Below are positions 1 through 7,177 of a stretch of DNA of 15,101 nucleotides, piece after piece (position 1 is the stretch's first letter; every line of letters starts with the position of its first letter). Below the pieces are notes generated by a model. The model was not told where the DNA came from, did not search any database, and was given only the letters and a program-made list of their open reading frames with translations. The translations under genes were made by a program, and so were the position numbers. Where the stretch lies: contig JANTHH010000042.1 of the NCBI GenBank assembly GCA_024762485.1, positions 1 through 15,101 of the forward strand, in the 5' to 3' direction. This DNA comes from Chromatiales bacterium (GTDB lineage Bacteria; Pseudomonadota; Gammaproteobacteria; Chromatiales; Chromatiaceae).

Positions 1-174
1 AACAGCCCCTTCAGCCAGGGCCTGCTACTGGCGCTGCACCGCAACAAGGTGTCGGATGCCTATGTCATCTTCCTGTTCGATGACTATGCGCAGGCCAGGC
101 CGTCGATCAAGGCGGCGATGACCAGCCTGCGCTACCGCAAGGCGGCCGTCGCACAGGTGCAGCAGGCCGACTGA
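1..174 (+). CDS. C-terminal 57 residues of an unrecognised protein (5' truncated by the window)
   Basis: The frame is open from base 1 to a TGA at 172-174 and reads NSPFSQGLLLALHRNK..., ending ...VAQVQQAD. A short hydrophobic stretch (YVIFLF) is followed by a basic, Ala-rich tail. G+C in third positions is high, as in the neighbouring genes, so it is very likely coding. I do not recognise the family, and with the N-terminus missing no function can be given. Its stop codon abuts the stop codon of the convergent rph gene, with no spacer between them. Confidence 0.6.
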   Translation, partial: NSPFSQGLLLALHRNKVSDAYVIFLFDDYAQARPSIKAAMTSLRYRKAAVAQVQQAD

Positions 175-182
175 TCAGTCGG
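167..182. repeat. 16-bp perfect palindrome spanning two convergent stop codons
   Basis: CCGACTGATCAGTCGG is its own reverse complement. Its centre lies exactly between the TGA of the plus-strand gene (172-174) and the TGA of rph on the minus strand (175-177). It could form a short hairpin in either transcript and serve as a weak bidirectional transcript end. There is no T-tract on either side, so a classical intrinsic terminator is not supported. Confidence 0.55.
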
Positions 183-891
183 TCAGTGCCGCCGTCTGGG
201 CGGCAATGATCTCGCCGATCCCCTTGCCGGCGAGGTCCAGCATGGCGTTCATCTCGTCACGGCTGAAGGGCGCGCCCTCGGCCGTTCCCTGCACCTCAAT
301 GAAGTTGCCGGCCTCGTTCATCACCACGTTCATGTCGGTCTCGGCATTGCAGTCCTCGTCGTAGTCGAGGTCGAGTACCGGGTAACCCTGGTAGATGCCC
401 ACGGAGACCGAGGCCACCTTGTGGCGGATCGGGTTGTCGGCGAGCTTGCCGTCGGCAATCAGCGTGTTGATGGCATCTGACAGGGCGACAAAGGCCCCGG
501 AGATCGAAGCGGTGCGGGTGCCGCCATCGGCCTGGATGACGTCGCAGTCCAGGGTGATGGTGCGCTCGCCCAGTGCCTTGAGGTCGACGCTGGCGCGCAG
601 CGAGCGGCCGATCAGGCGCTGGATCTCCATGGTGCGACCGCCCTGCTTGCCGCGCGCGGCCTCGCGCCCCATGCGCGAGTGGGTGGAGCGGGGCAGCATG
701 CCGTACTCGGCTGTGATCCAGCCCTGCTTGTCGTTGCCCATCCAGCGCGGCACCCGTTCGTCGACGGTGGCAGTACAGATCACCTTGGTATGGCCGAAGG
801 CCACCAGTACCGAGCCTTCGGCATGTTTGGTGAAATCGCGGGTGAAGCTGATCTCGCGCATCTGATCGAGCGCGCGGCCACTGGGTCTCAT
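175..891 (-). CDS. rph: Ribonuclease PH (tRNA nucleotidyltransferase)
   Basis: RNase PH is a phosphorolytic 3'-5' exoribonuclease that trims tRNA precursors, using phosphate and releasing nucleoside diphosphates. The 238-residue product has the usual family length. It opens MRPSGRALDQMREISFTRDF, the typical N-terminus. Visible family features are GKQGGRT with the phosphate-binding Arg at about residue 86, GGTRTAS near 123-129, and the acidic active-site stretch LDLDYDEDCNAETDMN at about 173-188. A longer reading frame extends 26 codons upstream, but the ATG at 889-891 matches the family start and has a GAGG just upstream on the minus strand. The gene lies 28 bases downstream of the PP2C phosphatase gene and is probably co-transcribed with it. 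It is the last gene of the operon and converges on the gene at 1-174. Confidence 0.96.
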   Translation of the reverse strand: MRPSGRALDQMREISFTRDFTKHAEGSVLVAFGHTKVICTATVDERVPRWMGNDKQGWITAEYGMLPRSTHSRMGREAARGKQGGRTMEIQRLIGRSLRASVDLKALGERTITLDCDVIQADGGTRTASISGAFVALSDAINTLIADGKLADNPIRHKVASVSVGIYQGYPVLDLDYDEDCNAETDMNVVMNEAGNFIEVQGTAEGAPFSRDEMNAMLDLAGKGIGEIIAAQTAALTD

Positions 892-919
892 AGCGGGTCC
901 TCGGTTTGGGAAGGGTCGG

Positions 920-1720
920 CTAGTTGCCGAAGCGTTTGACCACCTGCTGCAGATGCGCGATAGCGGCATCGAGCTGGTCGGGGTCGTCGGCGGGGATATT
1001 GGGGTTTTCCGTCAGCCACTGCAAGGTCAGGGCGGTGACGTTGTCGCTGCGGCCCTTGCCGGCGAGCACCGCCGCATTGGCCAGGTCGTCGAGATCGTCT
1101 GCCAGTTCCACGCTGTCGCAGAGTATGGGGGCGACGTGGCGGGTGTCGAGCTGGCTCCAGAAACCGTCGGAGCACAGCAGCAGGGTATCGCCGGGCAGTA
1201 GCCAGTCGGGACGGCCCCAACTGGGTTGCGGTGTTACCGCCGGGCCGCCAACACAGCGGGTCAGGCCGCCGCGGGCGCTGCCGTCGATGCTCTCCTGCAC
1301 ATGATCCTCGGTGATGTTCTGTATCCGGCCGTCGCGCAGCAGGTAGAGCCGGCTGTCGCCGACGTGGCCCCAGTGGGCCTTGCCACCGATGATCAGCGCG
1401 ATCACTGCCGTACTGCGTGGGCTGACGGGTGGATCCTGCGCGTCGCCGAACTTCACGATCTCCCGGTGTGCCAGCTCCAGGCAGTCCTCGATGAAGGCAC
1501 GGGGGTTCGGGATGTCTCGGCCCTTGTGGCGCTGGAACTGCTCGCTGGCGCAGTCCACCAGGAACTGCGCGGCGACCTCGCCCCGCGGGTGACCGCCGAG
1601 GCCGTCCCCCAGCACCAGCATCACCCGCCCCTCCTGCTCGAGGATCGCGCAGCGGTCCTGGTTCTGTTTGCGGTCGCCGACCAGGCTGGCCTGGGCGGTG
1701 CGGTAATCGGCGCTGCTCAT
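920..1720 (-). CDS. PP2C-family (PPM) Ser/Thr protein phosphatase
   Basis: The 266-residue protein is a metal-dependent phosphoserine/phosphothreonine phosphatase of the PPM family. All landmark motifs are present: GDRKQNQDR (about 15-23), GDGLGGHPRGE (38-48, metal-binding Asp39), PRSTAVIAL (101-109), HVGDSRLYLLRDG (119-131), CSDGFW (183-188) and GKGRSDNVTA (221-230, metal-binding Asp226). There is no signal peptide or membrane segment, so it should act in the cytoplasm. A roughly 30-residue C-terminal tail rich in Asp and Gln follows the catalytic domain. Its ATG overlaps the kinase stop codon by 4 bases, so the two are almost certainly translationally coupled. The obvious inference is that it reverses phosphorylation by the kinase, but the substrates are unknown. 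Bacterial phosphatases of this type are often called PrpC, PphA or Stp; I cannot choose a name from sequence alone. Confidence 0.93.
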   Translation of the reverse strand: MSSADYRTAQASLVGDRKQNQDRCAILEQEGRVMLVLGDGLGGHPRGEVAAQFLVDCASEQFQRHKGRDIPNPRAFIEDCLELAHREIVKFGDAQDPPVSPRSTAVIALIIGGKAHWGHVGDSRLYLLRDGRIQNITEDHVQESIDGSARGGLTRCVGGPAVTPQPSWGRPDWLLPGDTLLLCSDGFWSQLDTRHVAPILCDSVELADDLDDLANAAVLAGKGRSDNVTALTLQWLTENPNIPADDPDQLDAAIAHLQQVVKRFGN

Positions 1721-2658
1721 TGACCGAGGCCGGTGCCCAGCAGGCGGCTGGTGGGCTGGCTGCTCTCCTGATCGCCGTTGATCAGCACATCACGCAGCTG
1801 GCCGGCGGTGCGGGGACGCTGTGCGGCGTCGAGCGCCATGGCCCAGTCGATGGCCTCAAGCAGGTAGCGCGGGTAACTGTTGGAGAAGACCTCGACGGCC
1901 GGTTTCAGCGTGTCCTTGGCATCACGCTCCACCGCCGGGGGCGGTGGCTTGCCCTCGATGCAGGCCCGCATGCTGGCACCGATGGCATAGATGTCGGTCC
2001 AGGGGCCGACATTGCCAGCAGCCAGGTACTGCTCGGGCGGGGAAAAGCCGGGTGTGACCACCTGGGCCTTCTTCTGTCCGGCGTCGCTCTGGTGGAAGAC
2101 CGCGCCGAAGTCCAGCAGCAGCGGGTTGCCGCCGGGGCGCAGGTGGATGTTGCTGGGCTTGATGTCGAGATGCAGGTGCTGCTCGGCGTGAATCAGTTCC
2201 AGGGCGTCGAGCAGGGGCGGGAACACGGTCAGCAGGAAGCGGGTGCTGAGCTTGCCCTTGCGTTTCTTGATGTAACGGCCGAGGTTCTTGCCCGGCTCGT
2301 AGTCCATCACCAGATAGGCGGTGTTGTGGGCAAGAAAGCAGTTGCGGACATTGACAATGTTCGGGTGGTCCAGGGTGGCGAGGACCTTGGCCTCCTGGTA
2401 GAACAGCCGGCGTCCACGATGGAAGCTATCCTTCTTGTCGGCATGGATGACCGAGACGCTTTCCTGGCCAAGCCGCTTGCCCAATCGCTTCGGCAGGTAC
2501 TCCTTGATGGCGACCTCGTCCCGCGTGTCCTCGTCCTCGGCCAGATAGATCAGGCTGAAGCCGCCGCTGCCGATCATCTTCTTGACCTTGTAGCAGTCGA
2601 GGAGGGTGCCTGGTTGCAGGCCTTCGCGGTTGTTTGCCGCCATCGTGAGTCCGGTCAT
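1717..2658 (-). CDS. Hanks-type Ser/Thr protein kinase, soluble
   Basis: The 313-residue protein is essentially one kinase domain. In order it shows a glycine loop GSGGFSLIYLA (about 30-40), the VAIKEY lysine (Lys52), a probable alpha-C glutamate (Glu89), the catalytic loop HLDIKPSN (163-170), DFG (183-185), the activation-segment end TPGFSPPEQY (202-211) and DIYAIGA (222-228). The catalytic triad is HLD rather than HRD, so it is a non-RD-type kinase; the Asp and Lys needed for transfer are kept. There are no PASTA repeats, membrane helix or other sensory domain, so a cytoplasmic kinase is likely. Two in-frame ATGs (2656-2658 and 2641-2643) are possible starts. Neither has a clear Shine-Dalgarno, and the longer form is given. 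It is the first gene of a kinase-phosphatase-rph operon, divergent from yicC. Confidence 0.92.
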   Translation of the reverse strand: MTGLTMAANNREGLQPGTLLDCYKVKKMIGSGGFSLIYLAEDEDTRDEVAIKEYLPKRLGKRLGQESVSVIHADKKDSFHRGRRLFYQEAKVLATLDHPNIVNVRNCFLAHNTAYLVMDYEPGKNLGRYIKKRKGKLSTRFLLTVFPPLLDALELIHAEQHLHLDIKPSNIHLRPGGNPLLLDFGAVFHQSDAGQKKAQVVTPGFSPPEQYLAAGNVGPWTDIYAIGASMRACIEGKPPPPAVERDAKDTLKPAVEVFSNSYPRYLLEAIDWAMALDAAQRPRTAGQLRDVLINGDQESSQPTSRLLGTGLGQ

Positions 2659-2752
2659 CCGTAGGGGTTACTTTTGTGCGAAAATCATATACCAAACAAC
2701 GGCAGTCCCGCCCGGGGCTTGAGTCGACATTCCCGATGGATCGAGGATTTTT
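2659..2752. promoter_or_regulatory. Divergent intergenic region between the kinase operon and yicC
   Basis: These 94 bases separate two divergent starts and must hold promoters for both. The only A+T-rich core is 2668-2699. On the minus strand it contains a TATGAT (2689-2684), a good -10 candidate for the kinase operon, with no convincing -35 at the right distance. On the plus strand a TTACTT (2668-2673) precedes TATACC (2688-2693), but the 14-base spacing is short. A GAGG at 2743-2746 is a well-placed ribosome binding site for yicC. Confidence 0.35.
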
Positions 2753-3619
2753 ATGATCAGAAGCATGACCGCGTTCGCATCCGCGGCGCAACGGGACGAT
2801 CTTGGCGAGCTGGTCTGGGAGCTGCGTTCGGTCAACCATCGCTACCTCGAGGTGCATCCCCGGCTGCCGGAAGAACTGCGCACCCTGGAGCCGGTGTTGC
2901 GCGAGTGCCTCGCCCGGCGGCTCGGCCGTGGCAAGATCGACTGCACCCTGCGCTACAAGCCGGAGCCCGGTGTCAGCAGCGAATTGCAGGTCAACGAGCG
3001 GTTGGCAGACCAGTTGCTCGCCGCCGTCGACCGGATGCGTGCGCGCATGCCCACCTCGCGCGATGCCGCCATCATGGACGTGCTGCGCTGGCCCGGGGTG
3101 ATCGAGGCCCGCGAGCAGGACCTCGGCCCGGTTCAGACTGCAGCGACCGAATTGCTCGACCGTGCCATCGACAGCCTGGTAGAGAATCGTGAGCGCGAGG
3201 GCGCGCGGCTGGCCGAGCTGATCCGCGATCGCTGCAATGCCATGCGCGAACTGGTGAAACGTGCCCGCCGGCGGATGCCGGAGGTGATCGAGGGGCTGCA
3301 CAAACGATTGCGCAAACGGCTCGAGGAACTCAGTGACGAACTGGATAACGACCGCATCGAGCAGGAGATGGCACTGCTGGCCCAGAAACTGGATATCGAC
3401 GAGGAGATGGACCGCCTCGCCACCCACCTCGACGAGATCGAGCGGGTGCTGGAGCAGGACGAGCCGGTCGGCCGCCGCCTCGATTTCCTGATGCAGGAGC
3501 TCAACCGCGAGGCCAACACCCTCGGCTCAAAGTCGGGTGACAGCGAGACCACCCGCATCTCCGTGGAGATGAAGGTCCTGATCGAGCAGATGCGCGAGCA
3601 GGTGCAAAATTTGGAATGA
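2753..3619 (+). CDS. yicC: YicC-family endoribonuclease
   Basis: The 288-residue product matches the YicC family from end to end. It starts MIRSMTAFASA, has SVNHRYLEV near 26-34 and RGKIDCTLRY near 59-68 in the YicC-like N-terminal domain. The C-terminal domain (formerly DUF1732) ends with GRRLDFLMQELNREANTLGS (240-259), DSETTRISVEMK (263-274) and a terminal IEQMREQVQNLE. Family members are described as endoribonucleases linked to small-RNA turnover and stationary-phase survival; this is family knowledge, not visible here. The acidic and basic helical middle (about 145-235) looks coiled-coil prone. The ATG has GAGG six bases upstream. In many relatives gmk follows directly, but here transposase remnants begin within 50 bases of the stop. 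Confidence 0.95.
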   Translation: MIRSMTAFASAAQRDDLGELVWELRSVNHRYLEVHPRLPEELRTLEPVLRECLARRLGRGKIDCTLRYKPEPGVSSELQVNERLADQLLAAVDRMRARMPTSRDAAIMDVLRWPGVIEAREQDLGPVQTAATELLDRAIDSLVENREREGARLAELIRDRCNAMRELVKRARRRMPEVIEGLHKRLRKRLEELSDELDNDRIEQEMALLAQKLDIDEEMDRLATHLDEIERVLEQDEPVGRRLDFLMQELNREANTLGSKSGDSETTRISVEMKVLIEQMREQVQNLE

Positions 3620-3665
3620 TTGTGGGCTAATCTGAAGGGCACGATGCTTTCGCAAGGATGCGATC

Positions 3666-4073
3666 ATGTTACCCGTTGGCAGGGAAGCCGGCTTGGGCGT
3701 TGGTGTACGGCTCTATGTGCGCCACCGCCCGGAGCGGACTCTCCTCTATCAACTCGTTGACGAGTACTACCCGGCGTTCAAGCAGCAACTCGAAGCTCAA
3801 GAAGCTTATCTGCCTGCGTATGTAGACAAAGAGTTCGAGGAATATCTCAAGTACGGCCGGCTTGAGCATGGCTTTTTGCGCGTCCGGTGTGACAACTGTC
3901 ATGCTGAGCATCTGGTTGCCTTCAATTGTAAGCGCCGAGGATTTTGTCCAAGCTGCGGCGCCCGCCGTATGGCTGAATGTGCAGCCCTGTTGGTGTATGA
4001 AGTCTTTCCCGAACAACCCGTTCGTCAATGGGTGTTGAGCCTGCCGTATCCTTTGCGCTTACTACTGGGCTAG
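3666..4073 (+). pseudogene. IS91-family transposase, N-terminal fragment
   Basis: The 135-residue frame is the N-terminal zinc-binding part of an IS91-type (rolling-circle, Y2) transposase. The recognisable core is LVDEYYP (30-36), EYLKYGRLEHGFLRVRC (59-75), the zinc ribbon with Cys75, Cys78, Cys88, Cys94 and Cys97 (CDNC, then CPSCGARRMAE) and PEQPVRQWVLSLPYPLRLLL (115-134). Full-length relatives continue for roughly 200 or more residues with the catalytic HUH and tyrosine region. Here the frame stops right after RLLLG, so it has no catalytic domain and cannot transpose. The truncation point coincides with the apparent start of the IS481-like sequence. Confidence 0.82.
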
Positions 4074-4118
4074 CTGTGATCTCTCAGTAGGTTGTTCACT
4101 CGGGGCGTATCCGGAGAA

Positions 4119-4148
4119 TTGGAGGTGTGAACCAAAACAAACCTCCAA
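4119..4148. repeat. Inverted repeat just upstream of the IS481-type transposase start
   Basis: TTGGAGGT at 4119-4126 is the reverse complement of ACCTCCAA at 4141-4148, with a 14-base loop. One mismatch extends the arms to 11 bases. It ends ten bases before the ATG at 4158 and could sequester or mark the translation start of the IS gene. Its origin inside the IS leader is inferred from position only. Confidence 0.5.
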
Positions 4149-4157
4149 GGACCCCGA

Positions 4158-4292
4158 ATGAACAACCACAAAAATGCTCGATTAACCGTCGACGGTCGAG
4201 TCCTTCTTGTGCGGCGCGTACTTGATGAAGGGCTGCGTCCAATCGAAGTGGCCCAGGCAATGGGGGCCAATTCCCCTCTACCCGAGATTTAA
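4158..4292 (+). pseudogene. IS481-family transposase, N-terminal stub
   Basis: The ATG at 4158 opens a 44-residue frame beginning MNNHKNARLTVDGRVLLVRR and continuing VLDEGLRPIEVAQAMG. This is the characteristic N-terminus of IS481-family transposases, which runs into a helix-turn-helix. Similarity stops after about residue 36 (AQAMG). The last eight residues, ANSPLPEI, read into unrelated sequence before a TAA. The helix-turn-helix is incomplete and the DDE catalytic core is absent, so this is a remnant. The truncation point marks the junction with the ppdK side of the segment. Confidence 0.72.
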
Positions 4293-4304
4293 TCTCGGAG
4301 AGAG
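4276..4304 (-). terminator. Stem-loop downstream of ppdK, possible transcript end
   Basis: CCGAGATT (4282-4289) and AATCTCGG (4291-4298) are perfect reverse complements around a single T. With two mismatches the arms extend to 14 bases (4276-4289 and 4291-4304). Read on the minus strand it lies about 25 bases past the ppdK stop. The position suits a terminator, but there is no U-run and the perfect core has almost no loop, so the inner pairs would have to open. It could instead be a relic of an IS end. Confidence 0.4.
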
Positions 4305-4311
4305 GCTGGCT

Positions 4312-4401
4312 CTCAGCACCCAGAGTTTCTAGTCTCCAGTGCCTTGAAGCAAGGCAGCATGCGCTGCCGCCAGCCTCGCGACTGGCACCCTGGGTGCTGA
4401 G
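4312..4401. repeat. 12-bp inverted repeat enclosing two hairpins at the 3' end of ppdK
   Basis: CTCAGCACCCAG (4312-4323, outside the gene) is the exact reverse complement of 4390-4401 inside the ppdK coding region. Between them lie GCCTTG-AAG-CAAGGC (4341-4355) and GGCAGC-ATGC-GCTGCC (4353-4368), two perfect 6-bp hairpins sharing three bases. In the ppdK mRNA this could fold into a branched structure spanning the stop codon. Confidence 0.55.
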
Positions 4402-7106
4402 CAGGATACGTAGTTCAATCCAATTTCGTTGCAGAAATGGATCGATTGTGGATGTCCGCCATGTTCGCCACAGATTCCCACGCTAAGATCGGGTCGTTTC
4501 TCTCGGCCCCAGTGGATAGCGAGTTGCATTAATTTTCCCACACCTTTTCTGTCGAGCACTTCAAACGGATTGTCCTGCAGGATGCCATGCTCGTTATAGA
4601 GCGGCAGGAATTTGTTTTCCGCGTCTTCGCGCGAGAAGGAGAAAGTGGCCTGGGTAAGGTCGTTGGTGCCGAAGGAAAAGAATTCGGCCTCGTCCACCAG
4701 TGAATCGGCGCGCATGCAGGCCCGGACAACCTCGATCATGGTGCCAAATTTAAAACTCAGCGGACGACCGTGAGCTGCTTCAACTTCCTCCCTGACCTGA
4801 TCGACGATGGTTTTTACATACTTCAGTTCTTCGGCAGTACAGACTTGTGGGACCATGATCTGCGGCTGTATTTCCACGCCCTCAGCCACACATTCTGCAG
4901 CTGCTTCGAGTATCGATCGAATTTGCATGGCGTAAATCTCAGGAAATGTAATTCCGAGGCGAACGCCCCGATGACCCAGCATCGGATTGGTTTCCACCAG
5001 TGCCCGCACTTTTTCCAGCATGGAGATTTTCTTTTCAATCGCCTCATCCACCAGACGCGCATCGAGCGACTGTCGCAAGGGCGCCAACTTGCGGCGCTCG
5101 GCATCAGGTTTCCCCAGCAGGCTCAGGGTATTGTCGAGTACTTCAACACCGCGTACTGCGCTCGCCATATTCCGCAAGTCTTCGATTTCCTGTTGCAATT
5201 GCTGCTCGCTCGGCAGGAATTCATGTATCGGAGGATCGAGCAGCCGCACCGTAACCGGCATGGGCGACATGACTTTGAACAAAGACTTGAAGTCACTGCG
5301 CTGCATCGGCAGTAACTTGTCCAGCGCCGCCTGTCGCTGCTCCTGTGTCTCGGCCACGATCATCTCGATTACTACCGGCAAACGCTCCGAGGCGTTGAAC
5401 ATGCGCTCGGTGCGACACAGGCCAATGCCCTTGGCGCCATATTTAACGGCGCGCTCGGCAGCAGTTTCGGTATCCGCGTTGGCGAGCACCTTGAGGCGCG
5501 CCACTTCATCTGCCCATCCGAGCAGCTCTTTCAGTTCCGCAGTGAACTCGGGCTCCACCATCGGGATTTCTCCCAGATAGATTTTTCCTGAGGTGCCATC
5601 GATCGTCACCAGATCGCCTTCATGGATCACGGTTTCACCCACGCGAGCCAATCTTTTCTTGTCATCGATTATGATGCCTTCAGCACCCGCCACACAGGGT
5701 TTGCCCATGCCACGCGCCACGACCGCCGCGTGCGACGTCTTGCCGCCGCGACTGGTGAGAATGCCCTCAGCGGCAAAAAAACCGTGGATGTCTTCCGGCT
5801 TGGTCTCCTCGCGGATCAGAATGAGTTTCTGATGGTTGGTGCGGCCAAGGTCTTCAGCGCGATCCGCATCAAAGACTGCATAACCAGAGGCCGCGCCGGG
5901 TGATGCTGGTAGGCCCTGCGCCAACGCTTTGGCATCAGGCCCGGCATCAAGGCGAGGGTGCAACATCTGTTCCAGGTGCTCAGGGTCGATGCGCAATAGC
6001 GCCTGTTCGCGGGTAATCAATCCCTCCTGTTCCATCTCCACCGACGTACGCACCATCGCGGTCGCATTCATCTTGCCGTTACGGGTTTGCAGGCAATAGA
6101 GCGTACCGCGCTCAATGGTAAATTCGAAATCCTGGACCTCATGGTAGTGGTGCTCCAGTTTCCGCCTCAGTGCCTCCAGTTCGGTAGCCATTTGGGGCAT
6201 TTCCGTGCTCAGTTCGGCAATCGGTTTAGGGGTGCGAATGCCGGCTACCACGTCCTCTCCCTGGGCGTTCACGAGATATTCACCGTAGAGCTTGTTTTCA
6301 CCGGTGCCGGGGTTGCGAGTGAAGGCAACACCCGTTGCGGAGTCATTGCCGCGATTGCCAAAAACCATTGTGCAGACATTCACAGCCGTGCCATTGGCCA
6401 TGTCGGGCGTGATATTGAATTCGCGCCGGTAATCGACGGCACGTTTGCCCATCCAGGAGTTGAAAACCGCTTTGATCGCGATTTCGAGCTGCTGATAGGG
6501 GTCTTTCGGGAAAGGCTGGCCGGTCTGCTCCTCCACCACCTTGAGAAAACGCTCGCTGATCTCCTTGAGATCATCGGCCGACAAGCCCACGTCTTCGCTG
6601 ACCTGAGCGCGTTGTTTGATAGCTTCGAACTCCTTGTCGAACAATTCATCCGGTATGTCCAGCGCCACCTTGCCAAAGAGCTGAATAAAGCGGCGGAAGG
6701 CGTCATATCCAAAACGGGCATCTCCCGTCTGCCTGATCTCACCTTCCAGCGTCTCCTTGTTCAGGCCCAGATTGAGGATCGTGTCCATCATCCCCGGCAT
6801 CGACATGGCTGAGCCACTACGAACAGATACCAATAAGGGGTTGTCCTTGTCGCCGAAGCCTTTGCCGGTGGCTTTTTCTACCGCCTGCATTTGCTGCTGC
6901 ACCTGCTCCATCACCCCCGCAGGGAGCGCATCGGCTGCAGAATCGAGATATTCCAGACAAGCTTCAGTGGTAATCACGAAGCCCGGTGGCACGTTTAGTC
7001 CAATCTGGGTCATCTCACAGAGATTGGCGCCCTTGCCGCCCAGAAGCTGCTTGTTCTTGCCATCGCCTTCGGTGAAGGCGTAAACCCATTTTCTATTGCT
7101 AGTCAT
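4329..7106 (-). CDS. ppdK: Pyruvate, phosphate dikinase
   Basis: PpdK reversibly converts PEP, AMP and PPi into pyruvate, ATP and Pi in the cytosol. The 925-residue protein is complete. The ATP-grasp N-terminal domain shows GGKGANLCEM (23-32) and SVRSGSAMSMPGMMDTI (94-110). The swivelling phosphohistidine domain has GGKTSHAAVVARGMGKPCVAG, with the phosphorylated His at about 459. The C-terminal PEP/pyruvate TIM barrel has LCRTERMF (563-570), RLLDPPIHEFLP (621-632), GHRGVRLG (711-718), FGTNDLTQ (812-819) and GICGEHGG with the catalytic Cys at about 879. Relatives are mostly about 870-900 residues; the extra length lies mainly in an insert around 640-690. An AAGGGA sits nine bases before the ATG. 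The gene follows the putative PPi-PEPCK gene by 71 bases. Its G+C content is lower than that of the chromosomal flanks, suggesting transfer. Confidence 0.96.
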   Translation of the reverse strand: MTSNRKWVYAFTEGDGKNKQLLGGKGANLCEMTQIGLNVPPGFVITTEACLEYLDSAADALPAGVMEQVQQQMQAVEKATGKGFGDKDNPLLVSVRSGSAMSMPGMMDTILNLGLNKETLEGEIRQTGDARFGYDAFRRFIQLFGKVALDIPDELFDKEFEAIKQRAQVSEDVGLSADDLKEISERFLKVVEEQTGQPFPKDPYQQLEIAIKAVFNSWMGKRAVDYRREFNITPDMANGTAVNVCTMVFGNRGNDSATGVAFTRNPGTGENKLYGEYLVNAQGEDVVAGIRTPKPIAELSTEMPQMATELEALRRKLEHHYHEVQDFEFTIERGTLYCLQTRNGKMNATAMVRTSVEMEQEGLITREQALLRIDPEHLEQMLHPRLDAGPDAKALAQGLPASPGAASGYAVFDADRAEDLGRTNHQKLILIREETKPEDIHGFFAAEGILTSRGGKTSHAAVVARGMGKPCVAGAEGIIIDDKKRLARVGETVIHEGDLVTIDGTSGKIYLGEIPMVEPEFTAELKELLGWADEVARLKVLANADTETAAERAVKYGAKGIGLCRTERMFNASERLPVVIEMIVAETQEQRQAALDKLLPMQRSDFKSLFKVMSPMPVTVRLLDPPIHEFLPSEQQLQQEIEDLRNMASAVRGVEVLDNTLSLLGKPDAERRKLAPLRQSLDARLVDEAIEKKISMLEKVRALVETNPMLGHRGVRLGITFPEIYAMQIRSILEAAAECVAEGVEIQPQIMVPQVCTAEELKYVKTIVDQVREEVEAAHGRPLSFKFGTMIEVVRACMRADSLVDEAEFFSFGTNDLTQATFSFSREDAENKFLPLYNEHGILQDNPFEVLDRKGVGKLMQLAIHWGREKRPDLSVGICGEHGGHPQSIHFCNEIGLNYVSCSAPRVPVARLAAAHAALLQGTGD

Positions 7107-7137
7107 CGATTCATTTCCCTTAGCGTATAAGGTGTCG

Positions 7138-7159
7138 ACGTCGCGAGCAGGCCCGACGT
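7138..7159. repeat. Inverted repeat between the large putative PEPCK gene and ppdK
   Basis: ACGTCG (7138-7143) pairs with CGACGT (7154-7159) around a 10-base loop within the 71-base spacer. On the minus strand it could act as an attenuator or mRNA-processing hairpin separating the two messages. No clear promoter for ppdK alone was found in the spacer. Confidence 0.35.
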
Positions 7160-7177
7160 GGTTTCAGCACAGGGTTG

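Larger units (their letters stand above)
3630..4310. mobile_element. Degenerate insertion-sequence cluster (IS91-type and IS481-type remnants)
   Basis: Immediately after yicC come two truncated transposase genes in the same orientation, together with inverted-repeat structures and a lower G+C content than the flanks. The IS91-type frame ends at 4073. About two bases later begins TGTGATCTCTCAGTAGG, which resembles an IS481-family left end because it starts with TGT and precedes an IS481-type transposase start. The simplest reading is that an IS481-like element inserted into an IS91-like gene and that later deletion removed the rest of both. Outer limits are approximate, and no target-site duplication could be identified. 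Confidence 0.6.

Noticed and set aside
863..891. Upstream extension of rph by 26 codons
   Set aside because: The extra residues (beginning MPLSRICSRW) are not RNase PH-like and would overlap the end of the phosphatase gene; the ATG at 891 matches the family.
920..2658. Type VI secretion PpkA/PppA regulatory pair
   Set aside because: The kinase and phosphatase domains alone would fit, but no secretion or FHA gene is in the window and the downstream gene is rph.
1720..2664. Long plus-strand open frame (314 codons) opposite the kinase gene
   Set aside because: It is the antisense of a clear kinase, is composed of low-complexity Val/Ala/Gly/Gln runs and has no recognisable motif.
2426..3427. 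Minus-strand open frame running across the kinase start and yicC
   Set aside because: It overlaps two confident genes and its N-terminal part is simply antisense yicC.
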